64,000 nt of DNA from Parapristionchus giblindavisi (lineage: Eukaryota > Nematoda > Chromadorea > Rhabditida > Diplogasteridae). The DNA is taken from positions 620,001-684,000 of the forward strand of contig CALSFV010000228.1 of NCBI GenBank assembly GCA_943737045.1. Reading direction: 5' to 3'. The position numbers and the translations under genes were made by a program. Positions 1 to 10,316 of this stretch are shown here, one piece after another. Position 1 is the stretch's first letter; each line of letters begins with the position of its first letter. The notes beneath the pieces are model-generated. The model was not told where the DNA came from. It made no database searches and saw only the letters and a program-made list of their open reading frames with translations.

Positions 1-234
1 ACTCCGAGCAAGCGTCTGACAGTTTTCCACATTGATATAACAAATATGCCTGTCTCCGTAGGCATTTTTATCATGCTCATCTGAGAATTCGGTCTGATCC
101 GCTCCTTGACCATTTTAATGTTCTTCTTGATGACCTTGGTGAGTTTCCTGCCGTCTACATCATAGTCAGCATTGGTACCAAGCTGTTTGTACCGTTTGAT
201 GGTCGAAGAGACTAATTTCGTTTTCACCATGAGC
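1..234 (-). pseudogene. Tc1/mariner-type transposase relic, helix-turn-helix part
   Basis: Read on the minus strand, bases 234 down to 1 give an uninterrupted stretch with STIKRYKQLGT, then a linker with DVDGRKLTK, then IKMVKERIRPNSQMSM and a basic tail ending near TVRRLLG. This order (HTH, GRP-like hinge, KERIRxN motif, second HTH) is the DNA-binding half of Tc1/mariner-superfamily transposases. The window edge cuts it, so the catalytic DDE/D half cannot be seen. I see no start codon and do not know whether the copy is intact beyond the window. Bases 235-460 continue on the same strand without recognisable transposase similarity. Confidence 0.55.
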
Positions 235-457
235 CACTGAACGATGCCCATTAGATGCATTCCTTGCCAGTACAATGTGACAATAGCACCTAGCATCGGA
301 TGAGGCTTCACCATTACCCAAAAACGCAATAAAATGAAAACGCACTGGTGATACGAATAAGAGTTGCACTTTATGAATAAAATGGGTCGGTCGCGCTGTA
401 TAAACTGCAAAATTCCGGGTAAACACCGGAGGTGAGTCTTCGTAATTCTTGAACACC

Positions 458-462
<5 letters not shown>

Positions 463-546
<84 letters not shown>
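463..546. repeat. (TA)n microsatellite
   Basis: About 84 bases of uninterrupted TA dinucleotide. It separates the transposase relic on the left from the repeat block on the right. Confidence 0.95.
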
Positions 547-547
<1 letters not shown>

Positions 548-627
548 GTGGGGAACGGTGATTGGTACAGCTAATATCGTTAAAGATAAATAAATTATTA
601 AAATATTAATAAGTGGGCGGGGCGTAG

Positions 628-735
628 AGTGCAATGATAGACATAGGGAAATGCGTTCCAATCACTCGACGTCACATTAACATAGTTACATTATCATACT
701 GCATAAATAATAGGGTAATCAATATAACTGGGTTG
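628..735 (+). repeat. Left copy of a 105-bp direct repeat
   Basis: It starts AGTGCAATGATAGACATAG and ends AACTGGGTTGG. The right copy lies at 2940-3041 in the same orientation with a handful of differences and a short indel. The two flank the decayed gypsy block. They may be remnants of LTRs, but the gag reading frame runs into the right copy, so a plain LTR reading is uncertain. Confidence 0.7.
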
Positions 736-836
736 GCACCTAACACCTCCCCCCTAAGATGGGACATCTTATATAACATATATCAATAACGAGAAAACGA
801 TCCAATAAACAATAGGACCACATAGTGGTAAGTCTT

Positions 837-1220
837 CTACGTTGCATCAACATGAAGCATCATCGGAGCGATCGGCTTGTTCGTCTCGGTGGCGATCTCG
901 TCAGGCTTGCCCTGCGATTGAGCTGGTACGGTAGGTGAGCGAGGCAGCGATACCGTAGTAGGTGTGGCTGTAATCAAAACTGTCGCTTCGACATCTCCAT
1001 CCATGACGACCACATCATCATTCACTGTCTCCTGCACACAACATGTGTCCACCTTCACATTCAAGCTCATCTTCTTGAATGCTGTTCGACTCTCTTTCGT
1101 AGCCTCTTCAAGCATACTGTCAATCATCTTCATATGATCGACATCATCGGTCATCTTACTCATGACCTTTGAGACTTCCTTACATGGGAATGGTCGGAAC
1201 TCACATATCCCGATTTTCAC
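837..1220 (-). other. Unrecognised 127-codon reading frame inside the gypsy block
   Basis: An open minus-strand frame rich in acidic, Thr and Pro residues. I recognise no domain. Its first codons (around 1183-1217) are an inverted copy of bases 2188-2222, which lie just past the protease of the gypsy relic, so the segment probably belongs to that element and was rearranged by inversion. It could be a piece of polyprotein or chance. No promoter or splice signal supports a host gene. Confidence 0.25.
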
Positions 1221-1249
1221 GAAAGTCGCAGGGTTTATTAAGGGAGATG

Positions 1250-1623
1250 CCCCCGGACACGTGCGCTAGCAATGGGAACTGGGGGTCCATACTTGGGTGT
1301 TAGGAGTGTCACCAGCCCTTATTACACAAAACAGCTGAAATTCCCTGTTTGTGCCCTCAGGCTATTAGAAAAAATTATTTTTTTTTAAAAACGTTAAAAA
1401 TCATAATTTTTCAAATTGTTGAGATGAAGTCTAAATATCATTTGCGATGCGTCTAGGGTGCACAGTGCTTGCTAATTCACTAATAGTATCGAATGTGCCT
1501 TGATTCCTAAACCACTTTTTTACTCAAAATTTTGGTTTTTTTTTTTCGGAATAAGGGCCGGTGACACTCCTAACACCCAAGTATGGACCCCCAGTTCTCA
1601 TTACTAGCGCACGTGTCCGGGGG
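1250..1623. mobile_element. 374-bp inverted-repeat element (MITE) with about 75-bp terminal repeats
   Basis: The left end CCCCCGGACACGTGCGCTAG is matched by the reverse complement of the right end. The similarity runs on for about 75 bases (through a segment containing GGGGGTCCATACTTGGGTG) with a few mismatches. The interior is A/T-rich and has no open frame. No clear target-site duplication is seen (flanks GGGAGATG and TGGTCGAA), so the superfamily is unassigned. It lies inside the gypsy-derived block. Confidence 0.8.
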
Positions 1624-1660
1624 TGGTCGAATATGATCGAGTCTTAGGGAACATGCCTCT

Positions 1661-2171
1661 TAAATCGACTACGCTGATTCCAAATCAGCCTTAAAAATCT
1701 GCGAAATATTTTTCTAAAGCGAGTTATAGCCCAACGAAAAGCGATTTTTTCCATTTTCCAAGCGATTTTTCAACAGATTTCCCCACGCATCATGAGCATG
1801 CACTTTTCTCTCCACTTGCAGATGCAGCGTGGTCAAGTCTTACAATGTTTGGCTCGTATTCCGGAGGGATCTTTGTAATTTAAAAAAAAAGATCACACAT
1901 GAATCAGTAATAGAAGTTCACAGCCGGGGAATCGAACCAGCTCCCTCCGGAATGCCAACAAAACATCATAACACTTTACCATGCTGCAGCTAGGAATGGA
2001 TAGAGTAGAGGAGAGAAGAGAATAGCGAGATAAAATTCATATCGCGCGGGGAAATCAGTTGAACAATCCCTTGAAAAAAAAAAAAAAACGCCTTTCGTAG
2101 GGCTACAACTCGCTTCAGAAAAACATTTCGCAGGTTTTTAAGGCAGATTTGGAATGAGCGTAGTCGATTTA
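1661..2171. mobile_element. 511-bp foldback element whose arms contain a tRNA-like segment
   Basis: The two halves are inverted copies over about 230 bases. The left arm begins TAAATCGACTACGCTGATTC and the reverse complement of the right end begins TAAATCGACTACGCTCATTC. Both continue with matching blocks such as CTGCGAAAT, AAGCGAGTT and GATTTCCCC, down to ATTCCGGAGGGA near the centre. The inner part of the right arm, read on the minus strand at about 1990-1918, resembles a tRNA: an AGCTGCAGCATGGTAAAGTG D-arm-like segment and a GGTTCGATTCC T-arm motif. Stems are imperfect, so this is a tRNA-derived relic, not a gene. Target-site duplication is unclear (TA at most). Confidence 0.75.
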
Positions 2172-2977
2172 GTAAACCATGCAACTTGAAAATCGAGATA
2201 TGTGAGTTCCGACCATTCCCATGTTAGTCTCATACATGATGCATGACTACCTTCCCTAGTCTTAGAAGAGACATCATCAAGAGACATCATCACTACCTTG
2301 CAGTTTGCCTTTGAGCAGTCAGGTGAACCGATCTGCTTCCACACTTCTTCCGATATGAGTGTGATATCAGCTCCCGTATCGATTTGCATTCTAATCGAGT
2401 TACCTTTAAGTCGTACGTTGATTCGGCAGTAATCCAGGTCGGCACGTATCGATTTGACCTCCTTCCAATCACTGCTACCATATCTGCACACTCTTTCGAT
2501 GTGGCCATTCTTTCTACATTTGTTGCTGATGGTATTATTGAATCTATACCGATTGGCATTATGGTTTCTTCCACCACATCAATAACAGCTGAACTTATCT
2601 TCAGTGTTCTGTTTGCCTTCGTTCTCAGGCTTCCTGACAGCGTTCACATTCGCATTTGCTTCTGTGATCGCACGTTAATCACTCTTCAGTTGGTTACAAC
2701 GATTGTACTCTTCGATGAGCTTATCGAGAGTGACATATTTACCATAATCCTTCTGAGCCTCTTTCAGCATCAGCATGTGAACATCACTTTAACGAGGAAC
2801 ATCGAGAGAGTGCAGAAACACTAGACACTTCATATGTTCTAGTTCGATCTGTGCAGGTTGTGCACTCCGCACCAGCCTGTTCACTCTTGCAGCGAGTACT
2901 CTCGGATCATCGATGTTCTCCGTCGACATTCTGAAGTCAAGTGCAATGATAGACATAGGGAAATGCGTTCCAATCAC
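2172..2977 (-). pseudogene. Ty3/gypsy retrotransposon gag-protease relic
   Basis: On the minus strand, in order: a gag C-terminal stretch (IELEHMKCLVFLHSLD, about 2790-2977), then two decayed CCHC zinc knuckles (about 2500-2600). The first reads CY-stop-CGGRNHNANRY, with a stop and its last Cys changed to Tyr. The second ends KCRKNGHIERVCR. Then comes an aspartic-protease start with the catalytic motif IDTGADITLIS (about 2380). The order gag-zinc fingers-protease in one frame is typical of Ty3/gypsy. No reverse transcriptase or integrase follows because two inverted-repeat elements and a rearrangement cut the element. The stop and lost Cys show it is dead. Confidence 0.7.
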
Positions 2978-3041
2978 TCGACGTTACATTAACATAGTTA
3001 CATTAGCATCAATAATAGGGTTATCAATAGAACTGGGTTGA
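2940..3041 (+). repeat. Right copy of the 105-bp direct repeat
   Basis: Same orientation as 628-735, with shared blocks GACATAGGGAAATGCGTTCC and ACATTAACATAGTTACATTA. The following 200 bases (3042-3250) show nothing I recognise. Confidence 0.7.
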
Positions 3042-3760
3042 TACCGAACAGTTGTTAACGTCCACACTGATATGATCTTCTCTTTTCTAGCTTTCATAAT
3101 CACAGCAAAACATTTCAAAACATTTCAATCTTTCGACAACAACAAAATCAGCAAAAGATGGTTTTGTAGGATACCATAGGAATTTCCGAATCACGTAGCC
3201 GAATTTCAATGTAAATTTTCTCGAAGCTCATAAACATTTGAGATTGCTTATCAACGGTGTCTTATCAGAATCGGCGGAATAGCCGTAGCCATTAGAGATT
3301 TCATTCCTTACACCACCGTTCCCATCTCTTCAGACCATGAAATTCTATGTATTGATCTTTACCATGATTCCTCTTATTTTCTGCTCATTCTGACCTACCA
3401 ACCTCCCAGTTATTCCACTGCTAAGTCCGAATCCCTCCTTGCCACTCTCTCTGATTTACATGCCTCGTCTCCTTACCCAACTCTGATCATTGGCGACTTT
3501 AATATTAATTGTTTGATTCGTCACCGTACTCCTCCACCCCCTCTTATCGTCTTTTCCATGATTTTGTTGATTCATCTTGTCTTTCTCATGTACTTTTGTC
3601 TCCAAAGCGCGGCGATAGAATGATCGACTGGATTCTAGCTAGTGATACCACATTAATTTCGGCCGTATCCGTCAATCCCCCTTTCCCAACATCCGATCAC
3701 TCTGGTATATCTTTCTCCCTATCCTTCCCTCTCCCTCCCTCTTCTCCTCCGAAGATCTGC

Positions 3761-4408
3761 GACTACAGTCGTGTTGATTACCCTGTCCTGAACAACCACT
3801 TCGCCAATATTGATTGGTTATCTCTGTTCCGTGACTTCAGTCGTGTTGATTACCCTGTCCTGAACAACCACTTCGCCAATATTGATTGGTTATCTCTGTT
3901 CCGTGACTGCAGTCGTGTTGATTACCCTGTCCTGAACTACCACTTCGCCAATATTGATTGGTTATCTCTGTTCCGTGACTTCAGTCGTGTTGATTACCCT
4001 GTCCTGAACAACCACTTCGCCAATATTGATTGGTTATCTCTGTTCCGTGACTTCAGTCGTGTTGATTACCCTGTCCTGAACAACCACTTCGCCAATATTG
4101 ATTGGTTATCTCTGTTCCGTGACTTCAGTAGTGTTGATTACCCTGTCCTGAACAACCACTTCGCCAATATTGATTGGTTATCTCTGTTCCGTGACTACAG
4201 TCGTGTTGATTACCCTGTCCTGAACAACCACTTCGCCAATATTGATTGGTTATCTCTGTTCCGTGACTGCAGTCGTGTTGATTACCCTGTCCTGAACAAC
4301 CACTTCGCCAATATTGATTGGTTATCTCTGTTCCGTGACTGCAGTCGTGTTGATTACCCTGTCCTGAACAACCACTTCGCCAATATTGATTGGTTATCTC
4401 TGTTCCGT
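3761..4408 (+). repeat. Nine 72-bp tandem units that keep the LINE reading frame
   Basis: Nine consecutive units start at 3761, 3833, 3905, 3977, 4049, 4121, 4193, 4265 and 4337. Each encodes 24 residues containing RVDYPVLNNHFANIDWLSLF. Units differ at only a few bases (for example GACTAC, GACTTC or GACTGC at the start and one AAC to TAC change), so the expansion is recent or homogenised. 72 is a multiple of three, so the frame survives the array. Confidence 0.97.
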
Positions 4409-4565
4409 GACTGCACCCACATTGATACCGTCTATTTCATTTTCGTGTCTGAAGTTCATTCTGCCTTAGACTCTTTTGTCCCCTATCGTACCCCCAGACC
4501 TTTCATGTCCTACCCCCCCCCCCCCGTCATATCATTCGCCTTATGAAACACCGTAATGCAATATT

Positions 4566-4866
4566 CTCTAAGATACATATATGAGGCCGTTTCTGAGAAA
4601 GTCGAACAAGGTCTGGTACATCAATTTTTTGAAAACCTGCGAGAAGGGGTTCTCAAGGGTGCTGATGACGATGGGCATGTTCATTTTGCACCTGGAGTCA
4701 CCGTTGAGGCCAGACGGCGTCGCGTTGAAATCGCGTTTTTGGTCATTTCTTGTCGCCTGATGGTGCTAAAATTAACAGACCAATGTTTCCGGTGTAGAAT
4801 TTGATGGCGATCACGCCTGTCTAATTCATTTTTCATGAAAAAAATTTCACAAGCTTCAAATATCAA
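4566..4866 (+). mobile_element. Fragment of the foldback family seen at 20233-22214, inserted in the LINE
   Basis: Starts ATATGAGGCCGTTTCTGAG and continues with GGTGCTGATGACGATGG, CACCGTTGAGGCCAGACG and GATCACGCCTGTCTAATTC, the same blocks in the same order as 20233-20520. Only one arm's outer 290 bases are present. The LINE protein frame resumes downstream near 4866. Confidence 0.75.
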
Positions 4867-6686
4867 GCTATCGTAAGAAACTTCTTAATTTCCGTGATTT
4901 ATATAGACATGTATCGTATCTCACTAAGCCCATACTCACGATCCCTGATCTACGCAATTCCCTCAATGACATTGTATTAGACTCTTCATCTAAGGCCAAT
5001 TTACTTGCTTCCGAGTTTGCCTCACATTTCACTATTGATGATGGTAGTATCCCTTCCCTCTCTACCTCCCCCATCACCCTTCTCTCTCATTGTTCACACT
5101 ATTTCCACAATCCGTATATAAAGCCCTCCGTAGATTGAAACCTTCATGTTCCACTGGACATGATGCCATTCCCCAGATAATCTTTTCCAAATGTGCTAGT
5201 TCCCTATCAACCCCCTAGCTGATATATACAATCTCAGCCTCATATCAGGTACCGTACCCTCCTCTTGGAGGCATTCCTATATCACCCCCATTCCCAAAGT
5301 AGGCAAGGATAAGCACCTCCCCTCCTCTTACCGACCAATATCCATTATATCCCCTGCAGCTAAGACCATGGAACGTATAGTTAAAGACCATCCCGTACAC
5401 CGTCTTTCCCGTTTCAAAATTATTCCCCCCACTCAGCACGGTTTTCGTTCCGGCGCTAGTGTTGTTTCCAACTTGTTACAATGCCTAAATGATTGGACCA
5501 CTGCCCATTCCAATAAACTTGGCACAGATGTTGTGTACATAGATTGCACACGTGCTTTTGATGTTGTTCCTTATCCGAAATTACTCTCACGATTGCTTCA
5601 CTACGGTATCCACGGTTGTTTGTATAACTGTCTAGTATCTTTTCTATCTGATAGATCTTTTTGTGTTAGACTTTCTTCCACTCTCAGTAACTCCTTTCCG
5701 ATTGTCTCTGGTGTTCCCCAAGGTAGCGTTCTCGGCCCATACTTTTCTCGCTTTATCTCTCTGATTTATCAGCTACTCTGTCTAGATATCACAATGTCAA
5801 AGTGCAATGTTATGCTGATGACGTTAAGTTGTATTTTTCTATAACCGTAAGAATCGTGATGCTCTCACTTCCGAATTTCAACTTGCTCTCGGTTGTTTGT
5901 ATAACTGGTCTAATGCCAACCAGTTGTCTATCTCTGCTACCAAATGTTCACACATTCGAATAGGCTCAAAGTCACAAACCAATCGTTACCATATTGTTTC
6001 AATACCCCTCCCCTGTCTAATAATGTTCGTGATCTAGGTGTCCAAGTTCGTTCTGATTTAAGGCATACCTCAAAAAAACACCGTGCTCTACAAGCTCGTA
6101 ATAAGATGTTTCTCCTCTTTAAAGATATAGACCCTCGAGTTTTTTCGTAACAAGACTGTTCAGGTAGAATGATAGAGATTTATCACACGAACCGAACGAC
6201 ATATTTCATATTATGTGATGATACATTTGTAGCTTGTTATGCGCATTGAAAGTACAACTTTTCTGGCAAGTAGAGAGTGCCTATCCGATTTGCATACTTG
6301 ACTCTCTCAGTTTCCCATTGTCACTTGCGTTAATTTCCATACAATATTAACATTCTATCCCATGTTAATCGTTGCGGGAGTCAGTCATCTCAACTCAAGG
6401 GTCTCCTTCTTTAAAGCCGCCCCCGTTAATTACCCTGAAATCCTTGTCAAATGTTATAAAACCTATGTATTACCCCTCCTTGACTTCGCTTCACCCTTTT
6501 GGAATCCACATTACCTTTCTGATATTCGTCCCCTTGAGAATGTCCAACACACTTTCACTCGCCAAGTTTTCTACCGTTGTTTCCCCTCCCCTACATATCC
6601 TGAATCTATGCCCTCCTACAATGATCGGATGAAAACCCTAGGCCTGCGCGCGTTAGTTGAGAGGAGAGTCATTAGTGATCTTTGTA

Positions 6687-7509
6687 CAGTACCGTGCAAA
6701 AGTATGGACGCAAAATTCGAATCGTTATAACTTTTAACGTACTCGACCGATCGGCCTCGGTTTATTTTTATTATATAGTATGAACATTGGAGAAAATTAT
6801 GAAGGTATCGATTATTACCTACGGTGATGAAATGATTTCATCATTCTTGAAATTCCGAGGTGCGATCGTAAAAATAGGTTTATTCTCAGGTAGATTTTTT
6901 CTGCGAGTCCAATATTTTTGTGAGGAACGAACAACTATCAGCGAACATTTTAAGCAATTAACAACGTTGATTGCTTACCGCAATAAGGAATGCGCTAATT
7001 TCGCCTGACCCATCAAAATTGCGTAAAAAATGGTTTGGAATTTTTTTCGAATTTTCTCTTCAAGAGCCGGAAACCTTCCGGAATCGGCATGGTGCTGCCC
7101 CATGACCATGCGATAATACTTGTTGAATCAGAGGATTGTAGTTCAACTACTGACTGAGTTATGGCATTTTTACGAAATTTTGATGGGTCAGGCGAAATTA
7201 GCTCATTTCTTATTGCGGTAAGCAATCAACGTGGTTAATGGCTTAAAATGTTCGCTGATAGTTGTTCGTTCCTCACAAAAATATTGGACTCGCAGAAAAA
7301 ATCTACCTGATAATAAATCTATTTTTACGATCGCACCTCGGCATTTCAAGAATGATGAAATCATTTCATCACCGTAGGTAATAATCGATGCCTTCATAAT
7401 TTTCTCCAATGTTCATACTATATAATAAAATTAAACCGAGGCCGATCGGTAAAGTACGTAAAAAGCTATAACGATTCGAATTTTGCTTCCATACTTTTGC
7501 ACGGTACTG
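6687..7509. mobile_element. 823-bp Tc1/mariner-type MITE with about 335-bp inverted arms
   Basis: The left end CAGTACCGTGCAAAAGTATGG mirrors the right end. The dinucleotide TA sits on both sides (685-686 before, 510-511 after, within 6685 and 7510), the Tc1/mariner target duplication. Arms 6687-7020 and 7163-7509 pair at most positions; the 140-base centre is unique. Both arms carry the same short open frame with no transposase motif, so it is non-autonomous. Removing it and one TA rejoins the LINE coding frame (ISDL then CVIRL). Confidence 0.9.
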
Positions 7510-7882
7510 TATGTGTTATTCGATTATGTCCGGTTCCACCATTATCGATCGCTCATCTTTTTTATTTATACAAACCTTTACGAGATCGAACGTCCTCGTC
7601 TGGCATCCACATCGAAGCGACCACAAGCACCGCCCGACTCCACTCCTTTCCTGTTCGAACGGCCCTATGGTACTCCCAATTACCTCCACTCATCACTTCA
7701 TCAACCAATCACAGTATATTCAAAAACCGGCTTACCCATCACCCCATCATTCACGAATTACGTCCTTTGTAAACCCCCCCCCCCAGTCTGGAGTGTCAAT
7801 ATTTTAATATATCATGTTCTTTATCCCTTTAAATTTTCTCATGTCTCGTTGCGCCTCGGGCGTAGATAAATTAATTAATTAA

Positions 7883-8222
7883 GAATCGGATACTGATTCG
7901 AATAATATATGTCACTAGTCATATCTCCGCGGGAATGTGCTATGGTTCCCTTGCTAGATAAAAATGCATGTGAAATGGTTTGTGTAACAAATAAAAGCAT
8001 TGAGAAAATTAGGGCAGTCAATGATTTTATGATATTTTCTGTTTTTCTTTGAATGTCCTGTTTTTTTTTCAGCTTTTTGAAAACAGAAATTTCTCCGGTG
8101 ACTTATGACGAGTTAAAATATGGTGGAAAATAGAAAAAAGCGAGTTTCCGAATGGTAAAATGTGCCCTGGAATACCGAAAATAGAGAGTAGTGAATTCAC
8201 GAGCGTGAATAATGGCTCGTTA
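7883..8222. other. No recognised feature
   Basis: A/T-rich sequence between the LINE tail and the next inverted-repeat element. I see no gene, splice pattern or named repeat. Confidence 0.5.
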
Positions 8223-8562
8223 AAAAATAGTGGAAAACCGAAATCGGTGACTTTCCTCCCGTTAAAAAAGTACCCGGAAAGTCGAAAATGGAAACACGAA
8301 ATTTGAATTTGCGCGCGCAAAGAGGTGCGGGAATTCAAATTCTGACTTTCCGACAGCGAATTTCCACGAATTGTATTTTTTATCGAGCACGAAGTTGAAT
8401 TTCCACTTAAACTGCTACAAATCGATGACGAAAACTCGGAATTTGAATTCCCGCACCACATTGCGTGAGCGCGAATTAAAATTTCGTGTTCCCATTTTCG
8501 AGTGTCCGTCTACATTTTTAACGGGTGGAAAGTCACCGATTTCTGTTTTCCACTATTTTCAA
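8223..8562. mobile_element. 340-bp inverted-repeat element (MITE)
   Basis: Bases from 8223 (AAAAAATAGTGGAAAACCG) onward are mirrored by the reverse complement of 8562 back to about 8430. Shared blocks are AAATCGGTGACTTTCC, CGTTAAAAA, ACACGAAATTT and GGTGCGGGAATTCAAATTC. Arms are about 125 bases with scattered mismatches. The centre contains the short segment TTTTTATCGAGCACGAAG. No coding capacity and no clear target duplication. Confidence 0.75.
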
Positions 8563-8640
8563 CCAGCCATAAGATACAATACATTTTTACAATACAATAC
8601 ATTTATCTTATCAGCACAAAGTGCAGAAGAGTAAGTCAGG

Positions 8641-8830
8641 GGCAGGGGTAATTTTCTTGCAAGTTCTTATTCTTCCGTCTCTGAGAGATGTTATTCTCCA
8701 TTCAAGAAAACGATCGAACTGAAACTTGTTGATTGAAGTTGTAAACCCACGAAAACGGTCCGCTATCGTCCATTAGGCCTGCTTGACAGTCATTAGGCCT
8801 GTCAAGCAGGCCTAACAGCCATAAGATGCG
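8641..8830 (+). repeat. Dispersed repeat with a strong palindrome at 8773-8815
   Basis: A segment including CTCTGAGAGATGTTATTCTCC, CATTCAAGAAAACG and GGCCTGCTTGA is shared in the same order with 63170-63325. Here it ends in a hairpin with 17-nt perfect arms TTAGGCCTGCTTGACAG and its complement, loop of about 9 nt. Function unknown; it looks like a member of an old dispersed family. Confidence 0.6.
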
Positions 8831-9232
8831 GGAACTCAATTTCCAACTTTCCGACTGCCAATTTCTCTGTTTAAAAATGAAGTAAATCAGGAATTAACAG
8901 GAAAATCAGGAAAATCAGTAGGAAAAGGAAATGAAAAAGAAAAAAAGAAATTTTCACTTTTCATCTTTTTTGACAGCGAAAACTTGCAATCGCGAGCGCA
9001 AATTTGAATTGGGTTATGAATTGGGTCATGGTGGGTCCTTCACAAATCGATGTTTTTCCTTTCTCGCGTTCATCGGTCATCGTCTTGTATCCTGATATTT
9101 TCTCTACATCTGCGCCAACCACGAAGTAGAATCCGGAAAATAATCCATAAAATGCAGAATTTGATAGACCACGTAGCAGAAACAGATATGGTTGCATGAA
9201 GAAGAAAATGCCGCTCCCGTTTTTAAAACACC
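8831..9232. other. No recognised gene
   Basis: A short minus-strand frame (9197 to 8961) has a hydrophobic start but no motif or splice support. I regard it as chance or decayed sequence. Confidence 0.4.
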
Positions 9233-9515
9233 TTCTGTTCAGCTTTGTTCCTTATCTGGAGAATAGTAGAGGGCGGATAGTGGGTGATAGTCAAATGGGC
9301 AACAGTACCTATGCAGTTACTATACATTTGAATTTTTTTTAAATCGATTTTATTAATCAAGTTTATTCAGGCTACATCTACAAAGAAACACAACAAGCGA
9401 TACCAGGTAAGTAAAAAATTAATGGTTAATTGAATTTAACATTTTGATTAAGAAGACTCATAACTGCGTCGAAGATGTGTCCAGCAGAGAAAGGAAGATC
9501 GGAGCAGCAAGAGCT
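9233..9515 (+). other. Exon unit A of a triplicated intron-exon block
   Basis: Leader TTGTTCCTTATCTGG..., then ATTAATCAAGTTTATTCAG acceptor, a 36-nt exon (9373-9408; about 12 residues, Lys-rich), a 48-nt intron with consensus GTAAGT, and a second exon of about 63 nt ending at a GTAAGT donor near 9515. The same leader and acceptor context recurs at 10110 and 12540, so this is one of three related units upstream of the chromodomain-like exons. Whether it is spliced is unknown. Confidence 0.35.
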
Positions 9516-10109
9516 GTAAGTCTCGCTTTTTATGGAGAGGGAGAGCGAGAGGGAGAGGGGCAGCGGTAATGGTGTAACAGAGAGAAAAGTAGAGCGAAAA
9601 GAGAGAGAACACGCAAAAGTGAGAGAGCACAGGCGATGAGATTGCACAATGGTGCTGTCATACCGTAATTTTTTAAAACATATTGCCAAATTTTCGCTGC
9701 GCGCTCATCCTGTGTTAGAGAAACGCTGTGTTTGAGGCAGTGCTCGAGTTGTCTATCAGATCTTCCACACACAACTAGCGGGTATTTCCAGCAGTCTGCC
9801 GTCAGTCAAGGACAAGGGCCGCCAGTGCCGCCTCGTCGCGTCGTGCCAGCGCCAGAACAGAAGTGAGAGCTCTAGCTATATTTTACCCATGTTATCTTTA
9901 GTTTGGATTCCTATGCGACTAACTCGATCTATCTCTACTCTTCAGTTATATTTAAGTAAATCGTATTGTTAGAAAGTATTGGATTATTTTTGTGTGAATA
10001 ATAGTATATGATTAAAAAATCGATCAAACAATTTGACTTAGCGATAGCCAACTCTTTTGTTGTACCCTGTTGTTCTCCCAGTATAGGGCACTGCGTCTTA
10101 AATCTTCCC
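9516..10109. other. No clear gene; one exon-like Pro/Gln-rich segment
   Basis: Between CAG at about 9798 and a GTGAGA donor at about 9861 there is an open segment reading QSAVSQGQGPPVPPRR. It could be an exon of the same gene. The rest is A/T-rich sequence without recognised features. Confidence 0.25.
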
Positions 10110-10316
10110 CGCCTGGCTTGATTTTTTAAATCGAATTTATTAATCAAGTTTATTCAGGAAGCCGATTCTCCACTCTCCCAAGTCGAAGGCTGCTAAGGTA
10201 TAAAAAATGAATGGATAATTGAATTAATATATTGATTCTTTATTGATACAGGACAATTGCGAAGAAGATCCCTCCGATGATGACAACAACAAGATCATCA
10301 AAAGCGTCACGGCGGT
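10110..10316 (+). other. Exon unit B of the triplicated block
   Basis: Acceptor context ATTAATCAAGTTTATTCAG repeats unit A. The exon at 10160-10198 joins the exon at 10253-10315 in one frame, giving a basic then acidic linker (PKSKAAKDNCEEDPSDDDNN) before a GTGAGT donor. Codon phase is consistent across the 54-nt intron. The charged linker is plausible for a chromatin protein but is not diagnostic. Confidence 0.4.

Larger units (their letters stand above)
3251..7882 (+). pseudogene. Non-LTR retrotransposon (LINE) with endonuclease and reverse transcriptase, inactive
   Basis: The 5' part encodes an apurinic-type endonuclease: PTLIIGDFNI (about 3478) and, after a frame change, FPTSDHSGISF with the catalytic SDH (about 3690). 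A 24-residue repeat array follows, then reverse transcriptase from about 5120: YRPISIISPAAKTME, TQHGFRSG, DVVYIDCTRAFD, GVPQGSVLGP, and CYADDVKLYF reached only after a frameshift near 5745. The C-terminal region has YVLPLLDFASPFWNPHY and a basic tail. It reads on across an 823-bp insertion and ends near 7770; the 3' end is a short AATTAATT tail. Frameshifts, stops and insertions (4566-4866, 6157-6361 of unknown type, 6687-7509) make it dead. The domain order fits the Jockey/CR1-like group; the exact clade is not decided. Confidence 0.85.

Noticed and set aside
1918..2000. Functional tRNA gene
   Set aside because: D- and T-arm motifs are present but the T-stem and acceptor stem do not pair.
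3761..4408. CRISPR-like or structural-protein repeat array
   Set aside because: No spacers, and the frame is continuous with LINE endonuclease and reverse transcriptase domains.
6787..7409. A duplicated 68-73-codon gene (MEKIMK...)
   Set aside because: The two copies are the inverted arms of the Tc1-type MITE and show no transposase motif.
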